DNA of 64,000 nt from positions 842,294 to 906,293 of the forward strand of contig NZ_CANKZF010000002.1 of NCBI RefSeq assembly GCF_947488515.1. Direction: 5' to 3'. The position numbers were made by a program, and so were the translations under genes. Source of the stretch: an uncultured Nocardioides sp. (lineage in GTDB: Bacteria; Actinomycetota; Actinomycetes; Propionibacteriales; Nocardioidaceae). Positions 53,715 through 61,549 of this stretch are shown here, in pieces (position 1 is the stretch's first letter; each line of letters starts with the position of its first letter). Under the pieces are notes generated by a model. The model was not told the DNA's origin, did not search any database, and was given only the letters and a program-made list of their open reading frames with translations.

Positions 53715-55379
53715 TCAGCCCCCGAAGGCCGCGCCCCGCAGGTCGGCCTTGATCGCGTCGAGCCGGCCCGCGGCGGAGATCCGGGCGGCATCCGCGCCAC
53801 CCCCGTCGGACCCCGTCTCCACCGGGATCACGACCTCGAGGTAGCACTTGACCTTGGGCTCGGTGCCGCTGGGACGCACGATCACGCGGGCGCCCTCGGC
53901 GAGGGAGTAGCGCAGCCCATCGGTCGGCGGCAGCGCGGCCGACCCCTCGGAGAGGTCCTCCACCTGCTCGACCGCCAGGCCGCCGAGCGTGGTCGGCGGA
54001 TTGCTGCGCAGCCGGTCCATCGTCGCCGGGATGGCGGCGAGGTCGTCGAAGCGCACCGACAGCTGGTCGGTGGCGTGCAGGCCGTGCTGACCGGCGATGT
54101 CGTCGAGGACGTCGGGGAGGCCGCGGCCCTCGGCCTTGGCCTGCGCGGCGAGCTCGCAGACGAGCAGCAGCGCCGAGACGCCGTCCTTGTCGCGGACGTG
54201 CTCGGGGTCGCAGCAGTAGCCGAGGGCCTCCTCGTAGCCGAAGGCGAGGCCCTCGACGCGGCCGATCCACTTGAAGCCGGTGAGCGTCTCCTCGTGCGGC
54301 TGCCCGGCCGCGGCGGCCATCTTGCCGAGCAGGCTGGAGGAGACGATGGAGTTGGCGTAGGTGCCCTGTCGCCCCCGGGCGAGCAGGTGGTGGGCCAGCA
54401 GGGCGCCCACCTCGTCGCCGCGCAGCATCCGCCACCCGTGGACGTCCGGCACCGCGACGGCGCAGCGGTCGGCGTCGGGGTCGTTGGCGACCACCAGGTC
54501 GGCCTTGTGCTCCGCCGCGAGCGCCATCGCCAGGTCCATTGCGCCCGGCTCCTCCGGGTTGGGGAACGAGACGGTCGGGAAGTCGGGGTCGGGGTGCTCC
54601 TGCTGCTCGACGACGTGCGGTGCGTCGAACCCGGCGGTCTCCAGCACCTGCGCGACGGTCGTGCCGCCGACCCCGTGGAGCGGGGTGTAGACGATGCGCA
54701 GGTCGCGCGGGCCGTCCTCGGCCAGGCCCGCGACCGTGTCCAGGTAGCGGTCGACGATCTCCTCGCCGACGAGGCGGCCGGCGTCGCCGCGCGGGAGGTC
54801 CGCGAGCGGGCCGACCGCGGCGATCCGGGCGGCGATCTCGCTGTCGGCGGGCGGGACGATCTGGCTGCCGTCGCCGAGGTAGACCTTGTAGCCGTTGTCC
54901 TGAGGCGGGTTGTGGCTGGCAGTGACCATCACACCTGCCGCGCAGCCCAGCTCGCGGATCGCGAACGCGAGGAGCGGCGTGGGCAGCGTCCGCGGCATCA
55001 CGAGCGCCTTGAACCCGGCGCCGGTCATGATCTCCGCGGTGTCGCGGGCGAAGACGTCGGAGTTGTGGCGGGCGTCGAACCCGATCACCACGGACCCGCC
55101 CTTGTGGCCGGTGTCGCGGAGGTACGCCGCCAGGCCGGCCGCCGCGCGCGTGACCACGACCCGGTTCATCCGGTTGGGCCCGGCGCCGAGGGCGCCGCGC
55201 AGGCCAGCGGTGCCGAACTCGAGGGTGCCGGCGAAGCGGTCGGCGAGGTCGGTCTCCTCGCCCCGCTCGGCGGCGGCGACGAGCGCCTCCAGCTCCGCGC
55301 GGGTCTGCTCGTCGGGGTCCTCGGCTGCCCAGGCGCGGGCCGCCTCGAGCAGGGCGGTCTGGTCGTTCGGCACGGTCAT
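53715..55379 (-). CDS. Phosphosugar mutase (PMM/PGM family)
   Basis: This 554-residue alpha-D-phosphohexomutase family enzyme has the phospho-Ser in TASHNPPQDNGYK (about residue 145). The metal loop is DPDADRCAV (about 300), the sugar-binding loop FGYEEALG and the phosphate site RPSGTEPKVK. It is annotated in relatives as PmmB. No deoB-type phosphopentomutase is seen here although thymidine phosphorylase, PNP and DeoC are. This mutase could therefore act on ribose or deoxyribose 1-phosphate, a role some family members have. TAGCGT ends 6 nt before the ATG. The beta-helix gene follows by 1 nt. Confidence 0.92.
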   Translation of the reverse strand: MTVPNDQTALLEAARAWAAEDPDEQTRAELEALVAAAERGEETDLADRFAGTLEFGTAGLRGALGAGPNRMNRVVVTRAAAGLAAYLRDTGHKGGSVVIGFDARHNSDVFARDTAEIMTGAGFKALVMPRTLPTPLLAFAIRELGCAAGVMVTASHNPPQDNGYKVYLGDGSQIVPPADSEIAARIAAVGPLADLPRGDAGRLVGEEIVDRYLDTVAGLAEDGPRDLRIVYTPLHGVGGTTVAQVLETAGFDAPHVVEQQEHPDPDFPTVSFPNPEEPGAMDLAMALAAEHKADLVVANDPDADRCAVAVPDVHGWRMLRGDEVGALLAHHLLARGRQGTYANSIVSSSLLGKMAAAAGQPHEETLTGFKWIGRVEGLAFGYEEALGYCCDPEHVRDKDGVSALLLVCELAAQAKAEGRGLPDVLDDIAGQHGLHATDQLSVRFDDLAAIPATMDRLRSNPPTTLGGLAVEQVEDLSEGSAALPPTDGLRYSLAEGARVIVRPSGTEPKVKCYLEVVIPVETGSDGGGADAARISAAGRLDAIKADLRGAAFGG

Positions 55380-55385
55380 GGACGC

Positions 55386-55391
55386 ACGCTA
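55386..55391 (-). promoter_or_regulatory. -10 element of the phosphosugar mutase gene, leaderless layout
   Basis: Minus-strand TAGCGT ends 6 nt before the ATG at 55379. No Shine-Dalgarno sequence is present. Confidence 0.45.
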
Positions 55392-55438
55392 TCCCCACGG
55401 GCCGTGACGGTGTCGGTGGGCGGTGCCACGATCGGGGG

Positions 55439-55810
55439 ATGATCGATCACCTGGGCATCAACTGCACCGACCTGCCCCGCGCGGCGGCGTTCTACGACCG
55501 GGTCCTGGGCGTGCTGGGGCACCGGCGCCTGATGGACTTCGAGGTGGCCATCGGCTACGGCACGGAGCAGCCGGACTTCTGGATCAGCACCTTCGAGGGC
55601 ATCGGTCCCAACCGCGAGGTCCACGTGGCCTTCCGCGCCCCCGACGCCGCCACGGTCCGGGCCTGGCACGCCGAGGCCGTGGCCGCCGGGGCCGAGTCGC
55701 TCCACGAGCCGCGGCTGTGGCCGGAGTACCACGAGGCCTACTACGGCGCCTTCGTCCGCGACACCGAGGGCAACAACATCGAGGCCGTCTGCCACACCGG
55801 CGACTCCTGA
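55439..55810 (+). CDS. VOC superfamily protein (glyoxalase/dioxygenase fold)
   Basis: This 123-residue protein has two beta-alpha-beta-beta-beta modules. Likely metal ligands are His in IDHLGINC (about residue 4), His in EVHVAF and Glu in NNIEAVCH near the C-terminus. The family includes glyoxalase I, extradiol dioxygenases and antibiotic-binding proteins; the substrate cannot be told. ATG 55439 has GGGGG directly before it. The MOSC gene follows 17 nt after the stop and has its own -10 box. Confidence 0.85.
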   Translation: MIDHLGINCTDLPRAAAFYDRVLGVLGHRRLMDFEVAIGYGTEQPDFWISTFEGIGPNREVHVAFRAPDAATVRAWHAEAVAAGAESLHEPRLWPEYHEAYYGAFVRDTEGNNIEAVCHTGDS

Positions 55811-55814
55811 CGGC

Positions 55815-55820
55815 TAGCGT
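55815..55820 (+). promoter_or_regulatory. -10 element of the MOSC gene, leaderless layout
   Basis: TAGCGT ends 7 nt before GTG 55828 and decides against the in-frame GTG at 55819, which lies inside the box. Confidence 0.35.
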
Positions 55821-55827
55821 GTCGGCC

Positions 55828-56472
55828 GTGCCAGCCGTCGTCCGCTCCGTCAACGCCGGCACGGCCGACCCGGTCCCGGGCCTGAAGCGGCCCAGCGGGA
55901 TCCACAAGCGCCCGGTGGACGTGATCGAGGTGCGCGACCCCGGGCCGAAGCGCGGCGGGCTCGGCAGCGGCGTCGTCGGTGACGCGATCATCAGCCGCCG
56001 GCACCACGGCGGGACGACCCAGGCCGTCTACGCCGTCGCCCGCGAGGAGCTCGACTGGTGGGGCGAGCACCTCGGCCGCGACCTGTCCGACGGCATGTTC
56101 GGCGAGAACCTCACGACGGCTGGCCTCGAGGTCGACACGGCCGAGGTGGGGGAGCGGTGGCAGGTCGGCGGCACCCTCCTCGAGGTGTGCGGGCCGCGCA
56201 TCCCGTGCGCGACGTTCGCCAAGCACATGGCCGAGCGCGCGTGGGTACGCCGCTTCGCCGAGCGCGGCCTGACCGGCGCCTACCTCGCCGTGATCGAGCC
56301 CGGGGCGATCCGGGCCGGCGACCCGGTCGAGGTCGTCGAGCGGCCGGGGCACGGGCTCACCCTGCCGATGTACTTCCGCGCCCTCATGGGCGACCGGGAC
56401 CTCGCTGCGACCTTCCTGGCCTCGGGGCTGCTGCCGCAGGTCGAGCACGACTGGCTCGCGCGGCGCCAGTAG
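55828..56472 (+). CDS. MOSC domain protein (YiiM-like)
   Basis: This 214-residue protein is related to the C-terminal domain of molybdenum cofactor sulfurase. It shows the MOSC core (GDAIISRRHHGGTTQAVY, MFGENLTTAGLEVD) and the conserved Cys in VCGPRIPCATFAKHM (about residue 126), which may carry sulfur or contact a molybdopterin. It resembles YiiM, which acts in N-hydroxylated compound reduction. No partner molybdoenzyme is in the window. A strong hairpin follows the stop. Confidence 0.87.
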   Translation: MPAVVRSVNAGTADPVPGLKRPSGIHKRPVDVIEVRDPGPKRGGLGSGVVGDAIISRRHHGGTTQAVYAVAREELDWWGEHLGRDLSDGMFGENLTTAGLEVDTAEVGERWQVGGTLLEVCGPRIPCATFAKHMAERAWVRRFAERGLTGAYLAVIEPGAIRAGDPVEVVERPGHGLTLPMYFRALMGDRDLAATFLASGLLPQVEHDWLARRQ

Positions 56473-56480
56473 CGCGGGAA

Positions 56481-56521
56481 CGACGGTGGCCGCGGGCCCG
56501 TCGGGTCCGCGGCCACCGTCG
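56481..56521. terminator. Bidirectional terminator between MOSC gene and tpx
   Basis: A perfect 15-bp stem (56481-56495 with 56507-56521), outer bases CGACGG and CCGTCG, has an 11-nt loop. Confidence 0.83.
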
Positions 56522-56557
56522 GGTGTCGCTCGGGGTGTCGCTCGGGGTGTCGCTCGG
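56522..56557 (+). repeat. Three perfect tandem 12-bp repeats
   Basis: GGTGTCGCTCGG occurs three times directly after the terminator and ends right at the tpx stop. It is non-coding, and no function is evident beyond likely slippage. Confidence 0.85.
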
Positions 56558-57055
56558 TCAGCCGAGCGCGGCGACCGCGGCGTCGTAGTCGGGCTCGACG
56601 CCGATCGCGTCGGTGAGCTGGGTGTGGAGCACGGTGCCGTCGGTGTCGAGGACGACGACCGCCCGGGCCAGCATGCCCTTCCAGCCGCCGTCGGCCATCG
56701 CGACGCCGTAGTCCTCGCCGAAGGAGGACCGGAACGCCGAACCGACGAGGACGTCCTCGATGCCCTCGGCGCCGCAGAAGCGGGCCTGCGCGAGGGGCAG
56801 GTCGACCGACACGTTGACGACGGCGGTGTTGTCGAGGCCGGCCGCGAGCTCGTTGAACTTCCGGACGCTCGCCTGGCACACGCCGGTGTCGATGCTCGGG
56901 AAGATGTTGAGCACGACCCGCTTGCCGGAGACGTCGGAGTCGGTGAGCGCCTCGAACTTGGAGTCGACCAGGTCGAAGCCGGGAGCCTGCGAGCCGACCG
57001 TGGGGAGCTCGCCCACGGTGCTGACGGTGTTGGGGCCGAGTTGAGTGGTTGCCAT
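56558..57055 (-). CDS. tpx: Thiol peroxidase (atypical 2-Cys peroxiredoxin)
   Basis: This enzyme reduces peroxides using thioredoxin. The 165 residues match Tpx. The peroxidatic Cys is in FPSIDTGVCQASVRKFN (about residue 60) and the resolving Cys in QARFCGAEGI (about 94). TAGGTT ends 7 nt before the ATG. It is divergent from the DUF2252 gene, with the two -10 boxes only 14 bp apart, so the promoters may compete. Confidence 0.96.
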   Translation of the reverse strand: MATTQLGPNTVSTVGELPTVGSQAPGFDLVDSKFEALTDSDVSGKRVVLNIFPSIDTGVCQASVRKFNELAAGLDNTAVVNVSVDLPLAQARFCGAEGIEDVLVGSAFRSSFGEDYGVAMADGGWKGMLARAVVVLDTDGTVLHTQLTDAIGVEPDYDAAVAALG

Positions 57056-57062
57056 GGCCCCC

Positions 57063-57068
57063 AACCTA
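57063..57068 (-). promoter_or_regulatory. -10 element of tpx, leaderless layout
   Basis: Minus-strand TAGGTT ends 7 nt before the ATG at 57055. Confidence 0.45.
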
Positions 57069-57082
57069 CTGGCCGCCGGTCC

Positions 57083-57088
57083 TAGAGT
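57083..57088 (+). promoter_or_regulatory. -10 element of the DUF2252 gene, leaderless layout
   Basis: TAGAGT ends 6 nt before the ATG at 57095. Any -35 would overlap the tpx start region. Confidence 0.45.
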
Positions 57089-57094
57089 GCCCGC

Positions 57095-58414
57095 ATGGCC
57101 CCTGCGCGAACCGACGCCCGCACCGACGTGATCATCGAGGTGCTGCGCGACGCGTTCGCGCCCCTCATGCGGGCCGACCCTGCTGCGTTCCGCGCGAAGT
57201 ACCGCAAGATGGCCCGGGACCCGCACGCCTTCTACCGCGGTAGCGCGTGCCTGTTCTTCAACGACGCGACCGGTGAGCGCGACGAGTGGGCGGCCCACGG
57301 TGCCGAGCGCATCTGGATCCACGGCGACCTGCACGTGGAGAACTTCGGGACGTACCTCAACTCCGACGGCCGGCTGGTCTTCGACATCAACGACTTCGAC
57401 GAGGCCTACGTCGGCCGCTTCACCTGGGACCTCCAGAGGTTCGCGGCGAGCCTCGCGCTCGTCGGGTGGCAGAAGGCGCTGCCCGAGGACGCGATCCGGA
57501 AGCTGATCGCCCGCTACGCCAGGTCCTACCTGTCCCAGGTGAACCACTACGTGGCATCCGACACCGACGACGACTTCGAGATCCGGCTCGACAAGGCCGA
57601 TGGGCCGGTGCTGACCGCGCTGGTGGCCGCGCGGGCGATGCGGCGGGCCGACCTCCTCGACGAGATGACGTACCTGGCCAAGGGGAGCCGCCGCTTCATC
57701 GAGGACGGCAGCACCCGCCGCCTCAAGCGCGAGGAGCGGGCCAAGGTGGTCGCGGCGTTCCGCGCCTACCTCGACACCATCCCCGAGTCGAAGCGGTTCG
57801 ACCGCAAGCTCTTCTACGAGCTCCGCGACGTCGTGGGCAAGTCCGGCTTCGGCATCGGCAGCGCCGGGCTGCCGGCCTACAACGTGCTGGTGGAGGGCTA
57901 CAGCCAGGCGCTCGACAACGACGTCGTGCTGAGCATGAAGCAGGCCAACGTCCCGGCGCTGAGCAGGTTCGTCGACACCGCCGAGGTGGACGCGTACTTC
58001 GAGCACGAGGGGCACCGCACCGCGGTCAGCCAGCGCGCGCTGCAGGTGCACACCGATCCGCTGCTCGGCCACACCAGCGTCGACGGCGTCGGCTACGTCG
58101 TCTCGGAGGTCTCGCCCTACGAGGTCGACCTCGACTGGTCGGAGATCAACGAGCCCGAGGACATGCGCTCGGTCGTCGACCTGCTCGGCCGCGCCACCGC
58201 CAAGATCCACTGTGCCTCCGACGAGGACAGCCAGCAGGACCTCGTGGACTTCGACGTCGAGGCCGCGATCGCGAAGTCCCTGGAGGGTCGCCGCAACGAG
58301 TTCGTGACGTGGCTCTGCGACTGGGGGATCGCGTACGCCGTCCGCGTGCGCGAGGACCACGCGCTGTTCGTCGACGCCTTCCGCGAGGGCCGGGTCGGGA
58401 TCGCCGCGACCTAG
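57095..58414 (+). CDS. DUF2252 family protein (kinase-like fold)
   Basis: This 439-residue protein has the motifs WIHGDLHVENFG (about residue 75) and VFDINDFDEAYVG (about 95). They resemble the catalytic and metal loops of aminoglycoside-phosphotransferase-like kinases. No substrate is known. The Arg/Lys-rich KYRKMARDPHAFYRG near the start is typical of the family. No membrane segment is seen. It stands alone, divergent from tpx, and ends 9 nt before the convergent aldo/keto reductase gene. Confidence 0.87.
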   Translation: MAPARTDARTDVIIEVLRDAFAPLMRADPAAFRAKYRKMARDPHAFYRGSACLFFNDATGERDEWAAHGAERIWIHGDLHVENFGTYLNSDGRLVFDINDFDEAYVGRFTWDLQRFAASLALVGWQKALPEDAIRKLIARYARSYLSQVNHYVASDTDDDFEIRLDKADGPVLTALVAARAMRRADLLDEMTYLAKGSRRFIEDGSTRRLKREERAKVVAAFRAYLDTIPESKRFDRKLFYELRDVVGKSGFGIGSAGLPAYNVLVEGYSQALDNDVVLSMKQANVPALSRFVDTAEVDAYFEHEGHRTAVSQRALQVHTDPLLGHTSVDGVGYVVSEVSPYEVDLDWSEINEPEDMRSVVDLLGRATAKIHCASDEDSQQDLVDFDVEAAIAKSLEGRRNEFVTWLCDWGIAYAVRVREDHALFVDAFREGRVGIAAT

Positions 58415-58423
58415 GCGCGTCGC

Positions 58424-59413
58424 TCAGGCGTCGATCGACGCCATGCTGCCGTAGCGGTCGCCCTGGACGGCGTCGCGCGGCACGGCCTGCTCGAGGGCGG
58501 CGAGGTCGTCGGCGGTGAGCCGGACGTCGAGGGCACCGACGTTCTCCTCGAGGTACGTCACCCGCTTGGTGCCCGGGATCGGTGCGACGTCCTCGCCCTG
58601 TGCGAGCACCCATGCCAGCGCGAGCTGGCCGGGGGTGCAGTCCTTGGACCCGGCGATCTCGCGGACCTTGTCCACGAGCACGAGGTTGGCGTCCAGTGCC
58701 TCGCCCTGGAACCGCGGGAAGTACTCCGACCGGCGGCGGTCCGCCTCGCCGTCGGCTCCGCCGGTGGCGCTGATCGCACCCGTGAGGAGTCCGCGGCCGA
58801 GCGGGGAGTAGGGCACCAGGCCGATGCCCAGCTCGCGCAGGACGGGGAGGATCTCGTCCTCGAGGTCGCGGGTGAAGAGGGAGTACTCGGTCTGGAGCGC
58901 GGTGATCGGGTGGACCGCGTGGGCCCGCCGGATGGTGGCCGCCGAGGCCTCGGAGAGACCGAGGTGGCGGACCTTGCCGGCCTCCACGAGCTCGGCCATC
59001 GCCCCGACGGTGTCCTCGATCGGGACCGTCTTGTCGACGCGGTGCTGGTAGTAGAGGTCGATGTGGTCGACGCCGAGCCGCTGGAGCGAGGCGTCGCAGG
59101 CCGCGCGGACGTAGTCGGGGGATCCGTTGATGCCGACCATGCTGCCGTCCGGGCGCCGCTCGTTGCCGAACTTGGTGGCGAGCTGGACCTCGTCGCGCCG
59201 GCCGGCGATCGCCTTGCCGACGAGCAGCTCGTTCGTGAAGGGGCCGTACATGTCGGCGGTGTCGAGGAAGGTCACGCCCAGGTCGAGGGCGCGGTGGATG
59301 GTGTCGGTGCCGCCCTGCTCGTCGGGGGTGCCGTAGAACTCCGACATCCCCATGCAGCCGAGGCCGAGGGCGGAGACGGTGAGGGAGCCGATCTGTCGTG
59401 TCTGGATGCTCAT
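58424..59413 (-). CDS. Aldo/keto reductase
   Basis: This 329-residue NADPH-dependent (beta/alpha)8 reductase resembles the AKR13/YajO-like group. The catalytic set is Asp in FLDTADMYG, Tyr in the same motif, Lys in LATKFG and His in YYQHRVDK. The NADPH site is [16 protein letters not shown] 59413 is chosen because a MerR-type promoter ends 7 nt before it; the in-frame ATG 59422 lies inside the -10 box. The MerR regulator encoded 57 nt upstream probably activates it in response to a reactive or electrophilic compound. Confidence 0.93.
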   Translation of the reverse strand: MSIQTRQIGSLTVSALGLGCMGMSEFYGTPDEQGGTDTIHRALDLGVTFLDTADMYGPFTNELLVGKAIAGRRDEVQLATKFGNERRPDGSMVGINGSPDYVRAACDASLQRLGVDHIDLYYQHRVDKTVPIEDTVGAMAELVEAGKVRHLGLSEASAATIRRAHAVHPITALQTEYSLFTRDLEDEILPVLRELGIGLVPYSPLGRGLLTGAISATGGADGEADRRRSEYFPRFQGEALDANLVLVDKVREIAGSKDCTPGQLALAWVLAQGEDVAPIPGTKRVTYLEENVGALDVRLTADDLAALEQAVPRDAVQGDRYGSMASIDA

Positions 59414-59420
59414 GCCTGCC

Positions 59421-59451
59421 ACCATTCGCCTTCGAGCGCGCTCCAAGTCAA
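59421..59451 (-). promoter_or_regulatory. MerR-type promoter of the aldo/keto reductase gene
   Basis: On the minus strand, -35 TTGACT and -10 AATGGT are separated by 19 bp, the unusual long spacing of MerR-activated promoters. The spacer holds an 18-bp imperfect palindrome (59430-59447, CTTGGAGCG arm). Start ATG lies 7 nt after the -10, so the transcript would be leaderless. Confidence 0.68.
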
Positions 59452-59470
59452 CCCCTCGGCGAGGTCGGGT

Positions 59471-59845
59471 TCAGGCGGTGGGTGCGACCTTGTGCTCGTA
59501 TAGCGCGATCTTGTGGTCGATGGCCCGCAGGTGACCGGAGACCTCGGCGAGCTGGCGCTCGACGACCTCGCGGTGCGCGAGCAGCAGGCCCAGGCGCTCG
59601 GCCTCGTTGCCGTCACCGTCGCGCACCAGAGCGGCGTAGCGGCGTACGTCCCGGATGGGCATGCCGGTGGCGCGCAGCCGGGTCACCATCTGGATCCACC
59701 GCAGGTCCTCGGCGGTGTAGCGACGGTGACCGGACGGCGCCCGGTCGACCGAGTGCAGCAGCAGGCCGTCACGCTCGTAGTAGCGCAGCGTGTGGGCGGT
59801 GAGCCCGGTCTTCTCGGCCGCCTCGGCGATGCTCAGGCTGGTCAC
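59471..59845 (-). CDS. MerR family regulator
   Basis: This 124-residue activator has an N-terminal winged helix (AEAAEKTGLTAHTLRYYERD, about residues 7-26). PSGHRRYTAEDLRWIQ and a long coiled-coil dimerisation helix follow. The C-terminal region has no Cys cluster, so it senses neither metals nor a metal-sulfur cluster. It lies between the aldo/keto reductase gene and a dehydrogenase gene. Its own promoter and that of the reductase share the same palindrome and 19-bp spacer, so it probably regulates both. Confidence 0.92.
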   Translation of the reverse strand: MTSLSIAEAAEKTGLTAHTLRYYERDGLLLHSVDRAPSGHRRYTAEDLRWIQMVTRLRATGMPIRDVRRYAALVRDGDGNEAERLGLLLAHREVVERQLAEVSGHLRAIDHKIALYEHKVAPTA

Positions 59846-59851
59846 CGGACC

Positions 59852-59882
59852 AGTGTCGGACTTGGAGCGTGCTCGAAGTCAA
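59852..59882 (-). promoter_or_regulatory. MerR-type promoter of the merR gene itself
   Basis: Minus-strand TTGACT and GACACT are 19 bp apart, with the palindrome 59861-59878 in the spacer. GTG 59845 lies 6 nt after the -10. The geometry is identical to the site at 59421, supporting autoregulation. Confidence 0.62.
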
Positions 59883-60688
59883 GCACCCAGGGCGGGACGG
59901 TGGAACTGCGCCGTCGCGAACGGGCCGCCGACGTACTCGGCCTCCTCGTCGTCGTGCGGGCCGGTCCCGACCCGGTCGGCGTACGTCTCGGCGTCGTCCT
60001 GCGGCTCGTAGCCCAGTCGGCGACCCGGCTCGAGGTCCCACCACGCGCGGGTGTTGGCGCTGATGCCGTAGAGCACGGCGTAGCCCGGAGCGGGCGTGCT
60101 CAGCGCCGCCTCGACCATCCGGACGCAGTCACCGTGGGAGAGCCAGGTCGACAGGCCGCGCACGCTGGCGGGCTCCTCGAGGAACGAGCCGATCCGGCAC
60201 GCGACGGCGTCGATGCCGTGGCGGTCGGCGAAGAGGTTCAGGAGCGCCTCGGCCGCGACCTTGGCGACGCCGTAGTAGGTGTCGGCGCGGGGCAGGGCCT
60301 GCTCGGTCAGGGTGCCGTCTGCGCGGGGCGTGCGGCCGACCGCGTGGTTGGAGGAGGCGTAGACGATGCGCGGGACGTCGTGGGCCACCATCGCGTCGAG
60401 GAGGGCAGCGGTCGTCACGACGTGGGAGGTGAGCTCGTCGGGCAGCGACGCCTCGTCGGGGATGCCCGCGAGGTGCACGACGGCGTCGAGCCTGCCCCCG
60501 GTCGACAGAGCGGCGAAGACCGCCTCGACGGCGTCGCCGTCGGCGCAGTCGGCCTCGTGCCACGTGAAGGGCGTGCCGTCGGGCGGCGGGACCAGGTCGA
60601 GGCCCACCACGTCGTGGCCGGAGGCGGTCAGGCCGGTGGTGACCACCCGGCCGATGCTGCCGGCGGCGCCGGTGACCAGGACGCGCAT
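59879..60688 (-). CDS. SDR epimerase/dehydrogenase, uronate dehydrogenase-like
   Basis: This 269-residue extended short-chain dehydrogenase has the NAD fold VLVTGAAGSIGRVV. The catalytic pair lies in YYGVAKVAAEAL (Tyr-x3-Lys, about residue 140). The substrate region includes YASSNHAVGRTPR, CRIGSFLEEP, LSTWLSHGDCV and ISANTRAWWD. That set is very close to NAD-dependent uronate dehydrogenases, which oxidise galacturonate or glucuronate to the aldarolactone. No other uronate genes are nearby. It begins 2 nt after the PNP stop, so the two form an operon. Confidence 0.85.
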   Translation of the reverse strand: MRVLVTGAAGSIGRVVTTGLTASGHDVVGLDLVPPPDGTPFTWHEADCADGDAVEAVFAALSTGGRLDAVVHLAGIPDEASLPDELTSHVVTTAALLDAMVAHDVPRIVYASSNHAVGRTPRADGTLTEQALPRADTYYGVAKVAAEALLNLFADRHGIDAVACRIGSFLEEPASVRGLSTWLSHGDCVRMVEAALSTPAPGYAVLYGISANTRAWWDLEPGRRLGYEPQDDAETYADRVGTGPHDDEEAEYVGGPFATAQFHRPALGA

Positions 60689-60690
60689 CG

Positions 60691-61503
60691 TCAGATCCTC
60701 GTCACGACCTGGCTCAGCAGGCCGCCCATCCGGCTGGCCGCGGAGCGACCCGCCACGAGGACCTCCTCGTGGTTGAGCGGCTCGCCGCTCAGGCCGGCGG
60801 CGAGGTTGGTGACCAGGCTGATCCCGAGGACCTCCATGCCGGCCTCGCGGGCGGCGATCGCCTCCAGCGTGGTGCTCATGCCGACGAGGTGGCCGCCCAT
60901 GATGCCGGCCATCCGGACCTCGGCGGGCGTCTCGTAGTGGGGGCCGGGGAACTGCACGTAGACGCCCTCGTCGAGGGAGTCGTCGACCTCCTTGCACATC
61001 GCGCGCAGGCGCGGGCTGTAGAGGTCGGTCAGGTCCACGAAGTTCGCACCGACGATCGGGCTCGTGCCGGTGAGGTTGATGTGGTCGGAGATCAGCACCG
61101 GCTGGCCGGGCTGCCACCCCTGCTTGAGGCCGCCGCACCCGTTGGTGAGGACGATGGCCGAGCAGCCGGCAGCGGCCGCCGTACGCACCGGGTGCACGAC
61201 CGCTGCGACGCCCTTGCCCTCGTAGAAGTGGGTGCGCGAGAGGAAGACCAGGAGGTTCTTGTCGCCGCTCCTGATGGAGCGGATCTTGCCGCTGTGGCCC
61301 TCGACGGCGGCGGCGCTGAAGCCGGGGAGGTCCGTCGTGTCGATCTCGGCGGTCGCCTCGCCGAGCGCGTCCACGGCCGGGAGCCAGCCCGAGCCCAGCA
61401 CCAGGGCGATGTCGTGGCGCTCGACGCCGGTCAGCTCGGAGAGCCGGGTGGCCGCCTCGGCGGCGCTCTCGTAGGGCGTGGGGACGGAGGCTGCGTGGGT
61501 CAC
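60691..61503 (-). CDS. Purine nucleoside phosphorylase
   Basis: This enzyme cleaves inosine and guanosine (and deoxy forms) with phosphate. The 270 residues match the trimeric class: phosphate loop VLGSGW, GHSGKI, RTHFYEGKG, the base-site motif NGCGGLKQGW with ISDHINLTG, and FPGPHYETPAEVRM with GMSTTLEAI. All active-site segments are present. The GTG is supported by TAGAGT 7 nt upstream. It uses the product of adenosine deaminase (42232), and its sugar phosphate product could be handled by the mutase at 53715. Confidence 0.95.
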   Translation of the reverse strand: MTHAASVPTPYESAAEAATRLSELTGVERHDIALVLGSGWLPAVDALGEATAEIDTTDLPGFSAAAVEGHSGKIRSIRSGDKNLLVFLSRTHFYEGKGVAAVVHPVRTAAAAGCSAIVLTNGCGGLKQGWQPGQPVLISDHINLTGTSPIVGANFVDLTDLYSPRLRAMCKEVDDSLDEGVYVQFPGPHYETPAEVRMAGIMGGHLVGMSTTLEAIAAREAGMEVLGISLVTNLAAGLSGEPLNHEEVLVAGRSAASRMGGLLSQVVTRI

Positions 61504-61510
61504 GCCGCGA

Positions 61511-61516
61511 ACTCTA
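61511..61516 (-). promoter_or_regulatory. -10 element of the PNP gene, leaderless layout
   Basis: Minus-strand TAGAGT ends 7 nt before the GTG start. The -35 is not recognisable. Confidence 0.45.
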
Positions 61517-61549
61517 GACCGACCTGTCGCCGTGCTCCGGGCGTGGTGC

